The notes beneath the pieces were generated by a model. That model was given only the letters and a program-made list of their open reading frames with translations. It had not been told where the DNA came from and ran no database searches. The position numbers and the translations under genes are program-made. From Vibrio tubiashii (GTDB lineage: Bacteria > Pseudomonadota > Gammaproteobacteria > Enterobacterales > Vibrionaceae): a stretch of 64,000 nucleotides of DNA. Positions 48,444 through 57,813 of the stretch are shown piece after piece (the stretch's first letter is position 1; each line of letters starts with the position of its first letter). Location of the stretch: positions 404,902 to 468,901 of the forward strand of contig JRWQ01000007.1 of NCBI GenBank assembly GCA_000775715.1, read 5' to 3'.

Positions 48444-49394
48444 TTAAAGTTTCGCTTCAATCATTGCTTCAAGTTTGCCTTGGTCAACTGCGAAGTTGCG
48501 GATACCTTCAGCAAGCTTCTCAACCGCCATTGGGTCTTGGTTGTGATCCCATAGGAACTCAGCGTGAGTCATTGGTGCTGGACGCTCTGCCGCACCTTTA
48601 GAATCAACCAGTTTCTCTACCACTTCACCTTCAGCAGCTTCTAGCTCAGCAAGAAGAGCAGGAGCGATAGTTAGACGGTCACAGCCAGCTAGTTCTAGGA
48701 TTTCACCGATGTTACGGAAGCTCGCGCCCATTACTACTGTGTTGTAGCCGTACTCTTTGTAGTAGTTGTAGATCTTAGTCACTGAAAGAACACCTGGGTC
48801 TTCTGCAGCTTCGAAGTCACGACCTTCTTTCGCTTTGTACCAGTCCATGATACGACCAACGAATGGCGAGATTAGGAATACGCCAGCTTCAGCACATGCA
48901 CGAGCCTGAGCGAAAGAGAATAGAAGAGTTAGGTTACAGTTAATGCCTTCTTTCTCTAGGATTTCAGCAGCGCGGATACCTTCCCAAGTAGAAGCGAGTT
49001 TGATTAGGATGCGATCATTGGTGATGCCCGCATCGTTGTACATTTTCACTAGTTGACGTGCTTTCGCTACGCTGCCTTCCATATCGTAAGATAGACGAGC
49101 GTCTACTTCAGTAGAGATACGGCCAGGGATCGTTTTTAGGATTTCTTTACCGATGTTTACTGCAAGCATGTCGCAAGTGTCTTGAACTTGTTGCGCTTTA
49201 TCAGAGCTCTGCGCTTTAGCGTATTCAATAGAAGCGTCGATAAGCGGAGCGTACTCAGCAATTTGAGCAGCTTTAAGGATCAGAGAAGGGTTAGTTGTTG
49301 CATCTTCTGGTTGGTACTTTTTGATTGCGTCAATTTCACCAGTGTCCGCAACTACAGTGGTGAGTTTACGAAGTTGCTCTAATTTATTGCTCAT
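48444..49394 (-). CDS. talB: Transaldolase
   Basis: Pentose phosphate pathway enzyme that moves a dihydroxyacetone unit via a Schiff-base Lys. The 316-aa protein starts [15 protein letters not shown], as in TalB (317 aa); the catalytic Lys is in [13 protein letters not shown], with DATTNPSL and [17 protein letters not shown] also diagnostic. ATG 49394 has AGGA 9 bases upstream; the frame remains open 75 bases further but without support. First gene of talB-tkt. Confidence 0.96.
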   Translation of the reverse strand: MSNKLEQLRKLTTVVADTGEIDAIKKYQPEDATTNPSLILKAAQIAEYAPLIDASIEYAKAQSSDKAQQVQDTCDMLAVNIGKEILKTIPGRISTEVDARLSYDMEGSVAKARQLVKMYNDAGITNDRILIKLASTWEGIRAAEILEKEGINCNLTLLFSFAQARACAEAGVFLISPFVGRIMDWYKAKEGRDFEAAEDPGVLSVTKIYNYYKEYGYNTVVMGASFRNIGEILELAGCDRLTIAPALLAELEAAEGEVVEKLVDSKGAAERPAPMTHAEFLWDHNQDPMAVEKLAEGIRNFAVDQGKLEAMIEAKL

Positions 49395-49516
49395 TCCGAT
49401 CATCCTATTTTTTAGTCTCATACATGCTAAGCAGTGTATGTGTAGTGCATTTGCAAGCGAGTTAACCAATAGTGTAGTTGTACATTTGCTTAGCTAACTT
49501 GGAACTTTCAAACGTT

Positions 49517-49541
49517 TGAGCATTTGTTGTGAACATTTGCT
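49517..49541. promoter_or_regulatory. Paired operator-like sites near talB
   Basis: TGAGCATTTGTT (49517-49528) and TGAACATTTGCT (49530-49541, the same motif inverted) lie side by side about 125 bases upstream of the talB start. They match the motif repeated near the divergent regulator gene. Confidence 0.55.
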
Positions 49542-49742
49542 CTAACGCTGAGTAAATGATGGGTTAATAATTATCTTATATAGGTGGATTGTCAATCCAC
49601 AAACGCACTTTATAGTGATATTCATCAAGTAATTTTTACCCTTCTAAATATAGCCCTACGAGATAAACGTTTGCCTTGTATTGTCAGGCTTAGAGCTGGG
49701 TTTGAAATGCAAGAAATGGCGGCTGAGAAATTGTAATTGTTG

Positions 49743-49801
49743 TGAGCATATGTTGCTAGGTGGGCGGGTTATGACATATGCTACGCATGTGAGCACATGT
49801 T
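49743..49801. promoter_or_regulatory. Three operator-like sites upstream of the SorC-type gene
   Basis: TGAGCATATGTT (49743-49754), an inverted partial copy GACATATGCT (49773-49782), and TGAGCACATGTT (49790-49801). Shared pattern TGAGCAnnTGTT. The last lies about 30 bases before the regulator start, suiting autorepression. The remainder of the 49395-49831 gap shows no gene. Confidence 0.55.
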
Positions 49802-49831
49802 TAGTGCGTAATTAGAGTTTGGAATACGCTG

Positions 49832-50818
49832 ATGAGTAAACCTCAAAATGATGTATCGGATGATAATACCGACCTATTAACGGAAGTTTCAGTCGCTTAC
49901 TATCAAGACGGCGCCACGCAAGAAGAGATCTCTAAGAAGTTTTCGGTCTCTCGAGCAAAAGTTGGGCGAATGCTCAAGCAAGCCCGTGACGAAGGTATTG
50001 TAGAAATCACGGTAAAATACCACCCGGTATTTAGCGCCAAGATCGAGCAGCGTTTAGTCGAACGCTTTGGCGTCAAGCGCGCTTTGATTGCTTTGGACCA
50101 GCCTGTCGAAGACCTGCAAAGGCAGCAGGTGGCGGGGCTAGTGTCTAAATATATGGCCACGTCAATTCAAAATGGCGCAGTGGTGACGGTTGGACAAGGA
50201 CGTAATGTTTCTGCGGTCGCGCACCATGTTGGCGTTATTCCCCAACGAGACGTTAAGTTTGTGTGCGGCATTGGCGGTATCCACCCACGAGGGGGGATGT
50301 TTAATGCTGACCACATTTGTCGTCAGTTTGCAAAAAGCTACGGTGGTACATCCGAAACGCTTTATGCACCAGCTTATGCTGAAAACCGTGAGCAGAAACT
50401 GGCATTTATGCAAAATGCTACAGTTAAGCAGACGCTCGATTTAGCACGTAAAGCCGATGTCGCGCTTGTCGGTATCGGAGATATGAGTGAGAACAGTTAC
50501 ATGGTTGATCTCGGTTGGTTTACTGCTGACGAGGTTGTTCAATCCCGTATGCAGCAGGGCGTTGTCGGTGATTTTGCTGGCTATGATTTTTTCGATATCC
50601 ATGGCGAATCGGCTAAAACCGTGATGAGTGACCGAGTGATAGGTTTAAGCATCGAAGAGTTTAGACCTATTTCGGAGGTCATTGCGATAGCCGCTGAAAA
50701 CAGTAAACCTTTAGCACTGCTTGGCGCTTTGAGAACCGGGGTCATCGATGTGATTGCCACGAGTGTAAGTAATGCGCTCACGGTACTTAACCTTGATGAG
50801 CAGATGCAGAGCGTCTAA
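49832..50818 (+). CDS. SorC-family sugar-responsive transcriptional regulator
   Basis: A 328-aa regulator: N-terminal HTH (VAYYQDGATQEEISKKFSVSRAKVGRML, residues about 17-45) and a C-terminal sugar-phosphate-binding domain (VTVGQGRNVSAVAHHV, DVALVGIGDMSEN, GDFAGYDFFDIHGE). SorC proteins answer to phosphorylated sugars. It is divergent from talB-tkt across a gap that carries five related operator-like motifs, so it probably controls both itself and the pentose phosphate pair. GTTTGGAATACG leader before ATG. Confidence 0.92.
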   Translation: MSKPQNDVSDDNTDLLTEVSVAYYQDGATQEEISKKFSVSRAKVGRMLKQARDEGIVEITVKYHPVFSAKIEQRLVERFGVKRALIALDQPVEDLQRQQVAGLVSKYMATSIQNGAVVTVGQGRNVSAVAHHVGVIPQRDVKFVCGIGGIHPRGGMFNADHICRQFAKSYGGTSETLYAPAYAENREQKLAFMQNATVKQTLDLARKADVALVGIGDMSENSYMVDLGWFTADEVVQSRMQQGVVGDFAGYDFFDIHGESAKTVMSDRVIGLSIEEFRPISEVIAIAAENSKPLALLGALRTGVIDVIATSVSNALTVLNLDEQMQSV

Positions 50819-50950
50819 TTCAATACATTGCTCTGCAACTTGTGAAATATGGATGCGAAAGACATTAAATCACTCGCATCCCCATTTTGTTCAGACGTAA
50901 AAATAAATCTTCCTTGATTAATTGGTAACCAGATTAACAAGGAGAATAAA

Positions 50951-52243
50951 ATGAAAAAGACAATCGCCGCTGCTGCCTTGGCAAGTGTGATGAGTATATC
51001 GGGTCACGCGCAAGATAAAGTTGTCGCAGGCTACTTTGCTGACTGGCAATATAATAACCCCGACAATCCTTACCAAGTAAAAGACATTCCCGCTGATAAC
51101 CTTACCCATATCATTTACGCATTTCTGAGTATGTGTGGTCCTCACACTGGCGCGAGTGAAGCAATCCAACAACAAGTTGAGGAACACTGTAAAGGAAAGG
51201 CGCCATTTACCGCGATCGTTGTTGATCAGCAGGCGGCGTTAAAAGAAGACTTTGGTGCAGTGTCTGTAGATGTTGACTACAAGGGGCACTTCGCACAGTT
51301 GGCACAGCTAAAAAAAATGCACCCTGACCTTGTTATTTTACCTTCATTTGGCGGTTGGACGATGTCAGAACCATTTCATGCCATGGCTAAAGATCCAAAA
51401 GCGATCGCGCACTTTTCAAAAACCGCTGTAGCACTTATCGCGAAGTACGACTTTTTTGACGGAATTGATTTGGATTGGGAATACCCAGGCGGCGGTGGTC
51501 TTACAACCTCACCGTGGAATCCAGCAACGAAATTATCCGATGATCAAAAAGCGAGTGAAAGAGAGGCGTTTAATCTGTTGGTTAAAACTTTACGTGGTGA
51601 GTTAGATAAGCTTGCAAGCCAGACTCAACGTCAATATGAGCTATCCACCGCTGTTGGGGTTGGTGCTAAAGCGCAGCAAATAGATTGGAACACAGCGAGC
51701 CCGTATTTGACCAATATGTTTGCTATGACTTATGACTTCCTTGGTGGCTGGGGGCAACAAACCGGACATACCACCAACCTTCATGCAACGGAACGTAGCT
51801 GGTGGGGGATGGGTTCAGATGTCTTTATTAATCAAATGATCGAGCAGGGCATACCGAGTGAAAAACTGGTCATTGGCGCCGCTTTTTACGGCAGGGGCTG
51901 GCAAGGCACTCAAGCGTATAACGGTGAGTTGCCAAACGGTGAGCTCGTTTCTGACAGCGGTGCGCAGTTCGGTACTGGAGAGAATGGCTACTTCATGTTT
52001 TGGGATTTGATCAATAACTATGGTGCAAAGCAGGGTTATCAATACAAGTACGATGAACAAGCGCAAGCGCCTTACCTATGGAATCCTGAAAAGAAAGTGT
52101 TTATTTCATTTGAAGATCAGCGCTCTATCAAGGCCAAAGCGAAGTGGGCGAAAGAGTCTAAGCTTGGCGGTATATTTACCTGGGAGCTGTCCGGTGACCC
52201 AAGTGGTACCTTGGTCGAAGTGATGAACAAAGAAATTCAATAA
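50951..52243 (+). CDS. Secreted chitinase, glycoside hydrolase family 18
   Basis: Exported endo/exo-chitinase. Signal peptide residues 1-20 (SGHA-QDK), then a single GH18 barrel to residue 430 with no separate chitin-binding module. The catalytic DxxDxDxE is FDGIDLDWEYP with Glu177 as acid; SFGGWTMS and MTYDFLGGWG are the other GH18 blocks. AAGGAG precedes the ATG by 7 bases. The product GlcNAc could enter through the PTS protein encoded at 1119. Monocistronic. Confidence 0.95.
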   Translation: MKKTIAAAALASVMSISGHAQDKVVAGYFADWQYNNPDNPYQVKDIPADNLTHIIYAFLSMCGPHTGASEAIQQQVEEHCKGKAPFTAIVVDQQAALKEDFGAVSVDVDYKGHFAQLAQLKKMHPDLVILPSFGGWTMSEPFHAMAKDPKAIAHFSKTAVALIAKYDFFDGIDLDWEYPGGGGLTTSPWNPATKLSDDQKASEREAFNLLVKTLRGELDKLASQTQRQYELSTAVGVGAKAQQIDWNTASPYLTNMFAMTYDFLGGWGQQTGHTTNLHATERSWWGMGSDVFINQMIEQGIPSEKLVIGAAFYGRGWQGTQAYNGELPNGELVSDSGAQFGTGENGYFMFWDLINNYGAKQGYQYKYDEQAQAPYLWNPEKKVFISFEDQRSIKAKAKWAKESKLGGIFTWELSGDPSGTLVEVMNKEIQ

Positions 52244-52270
52244 AAAAGAGCCCCGGCGAACTGCTGGGGC
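52243..52270 (-). terminator. Terminator between chitinase and sseA
   Basis: Stem GCCCCGGC (52250-52257) with GCTGGGGC (52263-52270), one mismatch. On the minus strand it is followed by CTCTTTTTTATT, a good U-tract for the sseA operon; on the plus strand it may also help end the chitinase transcript. Confidence 0.8.
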
Positions 52271-52278
52271 ATATTTCC

Positions 52279-53109
52279 TTACTCGATGGGTAAATCTTCT
52301 CTTTGGCCCCATTCAGTCCAAGAACCATCATAAACCGATAAGTTATGATAACCGCACAAGTGCGCTGCGAGTAATACAATTGCAGCAGTCACACCGGAAC
52401 CACAGCTAAATATGATGCCTTCTTTGTCTTTGCCCAACGACAAAGCGAGCATTTGTTGTAACTCGTCTACTGGTTTTAGTTTGTGCCCATCCATTAGTTC
52501 GGCAAAAGGTTGGCATACAGAATTTGGGATATGGCCGCTACGCACTCCTGCGCGAGGCTCTGGTACCTCTTTGTTAAAACGTTGCCTAGAGCGGGCATCG
52601 ACAGTGAGAGAAGCATGGTTGTCTATTTGGTTGAGAACATAAGTTGCGTCAACAAAGTAGCTTGGATCAAGCGTTGCTGTGAAATTACCCAGCTTAGGTG
52701 CTCGGGCGTATTGTTGTACGGTGTCGAACCCTTGCATCTTCCATTCGGTTAAGCCGCCATCAAGTACATATACATGCTTATGGCCCATAGCTTTAAGCAT
52801 CCACCATGCTCGGGGCGATGCGAAGGTCCCGCTATTGTCGTACACAACAACTGTTGAGTCATTGTTTAGTCCTAGCAGTTGAGCAAGAGAACTGAAGCGC
52901 TCTTGCGAGGGCATCATATGCGGTAAACATGTGCTCGGATCGCAAAACTCATTGTCGTAGTCAAAGCGTAGCGAACCCGGAATTAAATTAGTGCTATCTT
53001 TTTCCACCTCACCCGGAATTTGAAAGTCGATACTCGTATCTAGAACAATCAGGTTTGGGTTAGTTTCTAATTGTGATTTGAGCCACTGAGGGCTTACGAG
53101 TGGGTTCAT
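52279..53109 (-). CDS. sseA: 3-mercaptopyruvate sulfurtransferase
   Basis: Two-rhodanese-domain enzyme (276 aa) that transfers sulfur from 3-mercaptopyruvate to thiol acceptors or cyanide. The catalytic loop is CGSGVTA with Cys236, the loop type that marks mercaptopyruvate rather than thiosulfate specificity. The N-terminal domain (residues 1-140, YDNSGTFASPRAWWML) is inactive as usual. It is the last gene of moeA-moeB-hypothetical-sseA with short gaps, hinting at a link between this persulfide carrier and MoeB-dependent sulfur transfer (inference). Confidence 0.93.
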   Translation of the reverse strand: MNPLVSPQWLKSQLETNPNLIVLDTSIDFQIPGEVEKDSTNLIPGSLRFDYDNEFCDPSTCLPHMMPSQERFSSLAQLLGLNNDSTVVVYDNSGTFASPRAWWMLKAMGHKHVYVLDGGLTEWKMQGFDTVQQYARAPKLGNFTATLDPSYFVDATYVLNQIDNHASLTVDARSRQRFNKEVPEPRAGVRSGHIPNSVCQPFAELMDGHKLKPVDELQQMLALSLGKDKEGIIFSCGSGVTAAIVLLAAHLCGYHNLSVYDGSWTEWGQREDLPIE

Positions 53110-53124
53110 AAGAGTTCCTTTCGT

Positions 53125-53442
53125 TTATTGTTGGGGGAGGCACTCGACAAGTCGATATGAGTGAAGGTCGGAAATCAAGGCTGACTCATGTGCAATCACT
53201 ACTTGGGAGCCTGTTGGGCAATTCATTTTTGGGTCAGCCTGCACTAGAAGTTCTTGTTGCTCATTAGTTGTGACGTTGAGGAAAAGTCGATGGCCATCAA
53301 GCGATTGGGTAAGCGTTTGGTTGGTCACCACGCCATCGAACGTCTCTGGTTGGCTACTGGGAGCAAGCTTGAGCAGAGCAAAAAGGATAAGGCAAGACAC
53401 AGCAAACGCGGCGACAAATATTTTCGGATTGTTCATTGTCAT
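53125..53442 (-). CDS. Small membrane-anchored protein, unknown function
   Basis: A 105-aa protein with one N-terminal hydrophobic helix (residues about 7-26, VAAFAVSCLILFALLKLA) and a small exported domain (FDGVVTNQTLTQSLDGHRLFLNV) that looks like a beta-rich OB-type fold. Two Cys in the exported part could pair. A strong GAGGAG ribosome site precedes ATG 53442. It lies between moeB and sseA with gaps of 26 and 15 bases, so it is co-transcribed with them. No named family recognised. Confidence 0.75.
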   Translation of the reverse strand: MTMNNPKIFVAAFAVSCLILFALLKLAPSSQPETFDGVVTNQTLTQSLDGHRLFLNVTTNEQQELLVQADPKMNCPTGSQVVIAHESALISDLHSYRLVECLPQQ

Positions 53443-53468
53443 CTACTCCTCACCGCATTTTATTATAA

Positions 53469-54218
53469 CTAGCCACACACAGGGCAATTTGGCATCTTCA
53501 TTAGGTTCATCTCACGCCAAGACATGCTCATTGCGTCTAACATTAAGATCTTACCTTGTTTAGGCGTACCATAGTTGGCAATAACCTTGATGGCTTCCAT
53601 TGCTTGTACAGCACCAATGATGCCCACGACAGGCGACATGACCCCCGCTTCAACGCAGCTTAGTGCACTAGCACCAAATAGTGAACTTAGGCACTGGTAG
53701 CAAGGCTGCTCCGCACCTTGATAAGTAAAGACGCTTATTTGACCTTCCATTCGAATGGCTGCCCCAGAAACAAGAGGCACTCTAGCCGCGTAGCAAAGGC
53801 GGTTGAGTTGGTTGCGTGTGTCGACATTGTCTGAGGCATCGAGCACCAGGGTGTGTTGTTCGATAAGCGATTTCAGTTCAGTGTCGCTAAGTCGCTTATC
53901 AACCGTTGCAACGTTGAGGTGAGGGTTGAGCTCCTGTAGTGCGTCGGCCGCGGATGCAACTTTTTTTCTACCAATGTCTGAATCATGGTGAAGTACTTGG
54001 CGCTGTAAATTAGACAGCTCTACCACGTCATCATCCACTAGGGTCAATTTACCAACGCCAGCAGTGGCGAGGTACTGGCTTGAGGCACAGCCCAGACCGC
54101 CAGCACCAAGAATGAGAATTGACGCCTGTTTTAACGCTTCTTGACCATCAAAATCAAACTCTTTGAGGATGATTTGACGGTTGTAACGAAGCATCTCTTG
54201 ATCAGATAAGATCTCCAA
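53469..54218 (-). CDS. moeB: Molybdopterin-synthase adenylyltransferase
   Basis: ThiF/MoeB-type E1-like enzyme that adenylates the MoaD C-terminus for sulfur loading in molybdopterin synthesis. The 249-aa protein has the ATP motif GAGGLGCASSQYLA, VDDDVVELSNLQRQVLH, DASDNVDTRNQLNR and four Zn cysteines in CYQC and CPVC pairs. Downstream of moeA by 9 bases and upstream of the small exported protein gene. Confidence 0.95.
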   Translation of the reverse strand: MEILSDQEMLRYNRQIILKEFDFDGQEALKQASILILGAGGLGCASSQYLATAGVGKLTLVDDDVVELSNLQRQVLHHDSDIGRKKVASAADALQELNPHLNVATVDKRLSDTELKSLIEQHTLVLDASDNVDTRNQLNRLCYAARVPLVSGAAIRMEGQISVFTYQGAEQPCYQCLSSLFGASALSCVEAGVMSPVVGIIGAVQAMEAIKVIANYGTPKQGKILMLDAMSMSWREMNLMKMPNCPVCG

Positions 54219-54227
54219 ACTAAACCT

Positions 54228-55463
54228 CTAGTAAAGGGTGGGGTTGAACAGCTGAATGTTTACGGTTTCCCCTGCATCGACACGACCACGCTCGCGTTCC
54301 AATACGACAAAGCAATTGGCTAAGCTCATCGAGCGGAATGCGCCAGAGCTTTGGTTACCTGTCGTTTCCACTACAAACTGACCATTTTCAATGCGATAGA
54401 TGCCGCGCTGATAGTCAGTGCGCCCGGGTACTTTTTTAAATGCGCTTCGGGTTGTCGCAGGGATAGACTCAGGTGCTTTCCATTCAGTATGACCAGCCAG
54501 TTTGGCAAGTAGAGGCTGCACAAGAACATACATAGTGAGTACTGCAGACACTGGGTTGCCAGGTAGGCCACAGAACCAAGCATTTTTGAGTTCACCAAAC
54601 GCAAAAGGTTTACCTGGTTTGATGGCTAGTTTCCAAAAACCGATTTGGCCTAGCTCCTCTAAAATGTCTTTGGTGTAGTCGGCTTCTCCGACACTAACAC
54701 CGCCGGATGTGACGACCACATCGGCAACTGTTTGTGCGTGTTCAAAGGTCGCTTTGAGTGTCTCAGGGCAATCGGGAATGATCCCAAGGTCGATGGCTTC
54801 GCAACCAAAGTTCTCGATTAGTGGTTTGATTCCGTATCGGTTGCTGTCGTATATCTGACCTTCAGCAAGGTCTTCACCAAGAGGCTTAAGCTCATCACCG
54901 GTTGAGAAGAAAGCAACACGCGGCTTACGTACAACGGTGACGTGGCTAATCCCTAGCGTGGCAATCATGGGAATATCGCGAGAGGTTAGGCGCGCGCCTT
55001 TGCTTAAAACCACATCACCTTGCTTAATATCATCACCCATTGGGCGAATGTTGTTGTGTGGTTTAACGTCTCTTTGATTGAACTTAATACCTTGTTCCAG
55101 GACTTCGGTATTCTCTTGCATAATGACGGCATCACAACCCGTTGGGATTTTCGCGCCTGTCATAATACGAATGCAGCTGCCTTGCGGCCATTCACCATCA
55201 AATGGCTGACCAGCAAAGGATTTTCCGGCCAGAGGCATAACACTATTTTGTTCGAGCTCGGATAAGCGAATCGCATAGCCATCCATTGCCGAGTTATCGA
55301 AAGGAGGAACAAAAATAGGGGAAAGGATATCTTCAGCTAACACATAGCCAATCGCTTCAGCAAGTGGGAGTTGTAAGGTCGTTTGGATTGGTTTGATTGG
55401 CGATAGCATTTTTTCCATCGCATCTTCGATTGGCATCAAGCCAGGTGCATCACAGCATCCCAT
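54228..55463 (-). CDS. moeA: Molybdopterin molybdenumtransferase
   Basis: Inserts molybdenum into adenylated molybdopterin. The 411-aa protein has the MoeA N-terminal PPFDNSAMDGYA, GKSFAGQPF, IMTGAKIPTGCDAVIMQE and the MoCF domain VVTSGGVSVGEADYTKD and WFCGLPGNPVSAVLT. First gene of a four-gene minus-strand unit; divergent from folE. No molybdenum-cofactor riboswitch could be recognised in the 156-base gap at 55464-55619. Confidence 0.96.
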   Translation of the reverse strand: MGCCDAPGLMPIEDAMEKMLSPIKPIQTTLQLPLAEAIGYVLAEDILSPIFVPPFDNSAMDGYAIRLSELEQNSVMPLAGKSFAGQPFDGEWPQGSCIRIMTGAKIPTGCDAVIMQENTEVLEQGIKFNQRDVKPHNNIRPMGDDIKQGDVVLSKGARLTSRDIPMIATLGISHVTVVRKPRVAFFSTGDELKPLGEDLAEGQIYDSNRYGIKPLIENFGCEAIDLGIIPDCPETLKATFEHAQTVADVVVTSGGVSVGEADYTKDILEELGQIGFWKLAIKPGKPFAFGELKNAWFCGLPGNPVSAVLTMYVLVQPLLAKLAGHTEWKAPESIPATTRSAFKKVPGRTDYQRGIYRIENGQFVVETTGNQSSGAFRSMSLANCFVVLERERGRVDAGETVNIQLFNPTLY

Positions 55464-55619
55464 ATCAAAATCCTAAAATATCTATTTGTAATTATAGGTC
55501 GCACTCTACCACAGATGGGCTCGGAGCAGTAATGACCACCGATAAAATATGGGTGTAATTATTCAAAAATCCGAGTATCCTTGTCTGCCATCCTAAAGGG
55601 GTAATTAAGAGGAAATGGT

Positions 55620-56273
55620 ATGTCAGGTCTTAGCGAATCCGCAAAGTTAGTAAAAGATGCGCTAGAGCAACGTGGTTTAGAGACGCCAATGGCTCCGAAC
55701 TCGTTTAGCCGAGAAGAGAAAAAGGAAAAAATTCAGCATCATATGCGTGAAATTCTGTCTCTACTTGAACTTGATCTGACCGACGACAGCCTTGAAGAAA
55801 CGCCGCATCGAATTGCCAAGATGTATGTGGATGAAATCTTTTCAGGCTTAGATTACTCCAACTTCCCTAAAATCACGGTCATCGAGAATAAGATGAACGT
55901 GAGCGAAATGGTACGTGTAAAAGACATTACCGTGACGAGCACTTGTGAGCACCATCTTGTGACTATTGATGGTCGTGCGGCAGTGGCTTACATTCCACGT
56001 GGCAAGATCATCGGTCTATCTAAGATTAACCGTATCGTTCGTTTCTTTGCTCAGCGCCCGCAAGTTCAAGAGCGTATGACGCAGCAAATTCTCGTCGCTT
56101 TGCAAACACTGCTAGAATCAGATGACGTTGCGGTGACTATGGATGCGACACACTACTGCGTTAAATCTCGCGGGGTCATGGATGCGACAAGCGAAACTAC
56201 CACCACAGCGTTAGGCGGTATTTTTAAGTCTAATCCAGCGACAAGACACGAGTTTCTGCACGGCATTCGTTAG
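55620..56273 (+). CDS. folE: GTP cyclohydrolase I
   Basis: First enzyme of tetrahydrofolate synthesis (GTP to dihydroneopterin triphosphate). The 217-aa protein has the Zn site [15 protein letters not shown] and [10 protein letters not shown], and the GTP-binding [26 protein letters not shown] gives a strong ribosome site at ATG 55620. Divergent from moeA, ends in a good terminator. Confidence 0.97.
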   Translation: MSGLSESAKLVKDALEQRGLETPMAPNSFSREEKKEKIQHHMREILSLLELDLTDDSLEETPHRIAKMYVDEIFSGLDYSNFPKITVIENKMNVSEMVRVKDITVTSTCEHHLVTIDGRAAVAYIPRGKIIGLSKINRIVRFFAQRPQVQERMTQQILVALQTLLESDDVAVTMDATHYCVKSRGVMDATSETTTTALGGIFKSNPATRHEFLHGIR

Positions 56274-56299
56274 GGCTGCGATTAGGTGTTGTGATTATC

Positions 56300-56330
56300 A
56301 AAACCGCCTCGCTAATGAGGCGGTTTTTAC
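56300..56330 (+). terminator. folE: Intrinsic terminator after folE
   Basis: A 10-bp stem (56301-56310 with 56317-56326) with a 6-base loop followed by TTTTT. Confidence 0.9.
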
Positions 56331-56377
56331 TTTTTAATCGAGAGCGACGCTTTCGGTAAACCATTAGGGTTAATACA

Positions 56378-57754
56378 GTGACAGATTCATTTAAGACGTT
56401 GGGATTGCGCCCAGAGCTACTCGACACTTTGGATAGCCTCGGCTATACCCAAATGACGCCTATCCAACAACAAGCCCTGCCTTTGGTTTTGCAAGGTAAA
56501 GATGTCATTGGACAGGGTAAAACTGGTTCGGGTAAAACGGCGACCTTTTCACTTGGCTTGCTGTCAAACTTAAATGTGAAACGCTTTCGCGTGCAGACAC
56601 TGGTGCTTTGCCCGACTCGTGAACTGGCTGACCAAGTTGCAAAAGAGATCCGCACTTTAGCTCGTGGTGTACATAACATTAAAGTACTGACTCTTTGTGG
56701 CGGTATGCCAATGGGGCCGCAAATTGGCTCACTAGAGCATGGCGCCCATATCCTAGTGGGAACGCCAGGTCGAATTCTCGACCATATGTCGAAAGATAGA
56801 ATTAGCTTGGCTGAGCTTAATACTCTGGTTCTGGATGAAGCGGATCGTATGCTTGATATGGGCTTTGAAGACGCTATCGATACGATAATTGAAGCGGCGC
56901 CATCTGAGCGTCAGACCTTGCTATTCAGCGCGACCTTCCCTGACAACATTGAATCACTTGCGGCCAAAGTGATGGTGAAGCCTGAAATGGTGAAGGTGGA
57001 ATCGACTCATCAAACAAGCACCATCGAGCAACGTTTTTATAAGTTAGACTCAACTCAAGCCAAAGATGATGCGTTAGAGACACTGCTCTTGACCCACAAA
57101 CCAGAATCCTCAGTGGTTTTTTGCAATACCAAGAGAGAGGTGCAAAACGTCACCGATGAGTTAAGTCACCGTGGCTTTAGTGTTGTAGAACTGCATGGCG
57201 ATATGGAGCAGCGTGAACGTGAACAGGCGTTAACCATGTTTGCCAACAAGAGTGTTTCTATCCTAGTTGCGACCGACGTTGCGGCGCGTGGCCTAGACGT
57301 TGATAACCTAGATGCAGTGTTTAATTTCGAGTTGTCACGCGATCCTGAAGTTCATGTCCACCGTATTGGCCGCACTGGACGTGCTGGTTCAAAAGGTGTG
57401 GCGTTTAGCTTCTACAACGAAAAACAAGAGTACTTAGTTGCTCGCATTGACGAATACATGGACATCGCTATCAGCCCTGTAGCGCTGCCAGAAAAACCAA
57501 TCGAGAGACCGTTCTATCCTAAGATGAAAACCATTCAAATTTTAGGCGGGAAAAAGCAGAAAGTTCGTGCTGGTGATATTCTGGGTGCGCTAACTAAACA
57601 AGCAGGTCTCGATGGCAAGAAGATAGGTAAGATCAATATCTTGCCGATGGTCTCGTATGTTGCGCTTGAACATGACATCGTAAAGCCTGCGCTGAAACAA
57701 CTGCAAACAGGCAAAATGAAAGGGCGAAACTTCAAAGCCCGCGTGATGAAGTAA
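56378..57754 (+). CDS. dbpA: DEAD-box RNA helicase DbpA
   Basis: ATP-dependent RNA helicase that acts on 23S rRNA during large-subunit assembly. Helicase motifs in order: Q motif (QMTPIQQQALP), GKTGSGKT, PTRELADQ, DEAD in VLDEADRML, SAT, and HRIGRTGRAG. The C-terminal DbpA RNA-binding domain (about residues 385-458) includes GGKKQKVRAGDILGAL and VSYVALEHD. Start is GTG 56378 with AGGG about 11 bases upstream. Confidence 0.95.
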   Translation: MTDSFKTLGLRPELLDTLDSLGYTQMTPIQQQALPLVLQGKDVIGQGKTGSGKTATFSLGLLSNLNVKRFRVQTLVLCPTRELADQVAKEIRTLARGVHNIKVLTLCGGMPMGPQIGSLEHGAHILVGTPGRILDHMSKDRISLAELNTLVLDEADRMLDMGFEDAIDTIIEAAPSERQTLLFSATFPDNIESLAAKVMVKPEMVKVESTHQTSTIEQRFYKLDSTQAKDDALETLLLTHKPESSVVFCNTKREVQNVTDELSHRGFSVVELHGDMEQREREQALTMFANKSVSILVATDVAARGLDVDNLDAVFNFELSRDPEVHVHRIGRTGRAGSKGVAFSFYNEKQEYLVARIDEYMDIAISPVALPEKPIERPFYPKMKTIQILGGKKQKVRAGDILGALTKQAGLDGKKIGKINILPMVSYVALEHDIVKPALKQLQTGKMKGRNFKARVMK

Positions 57755-57775
57755 ATCGATATTGATTCGGATAGG

Positions 57776-57813
57776 TAACCCCCAGCAGCGTATTGTTGCT
57801 GGGGGTTATTTTT
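57776..57813 (+). terminator. dbpA: Intrinsic terminator after dbpA
   Basis: An 11-bp stem (57777-57787 with 57797-57807) followed by ATTTTT. Its 3' edge touches the stop codon of the convergent OmpV-family gene. Confidence 0.88.
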
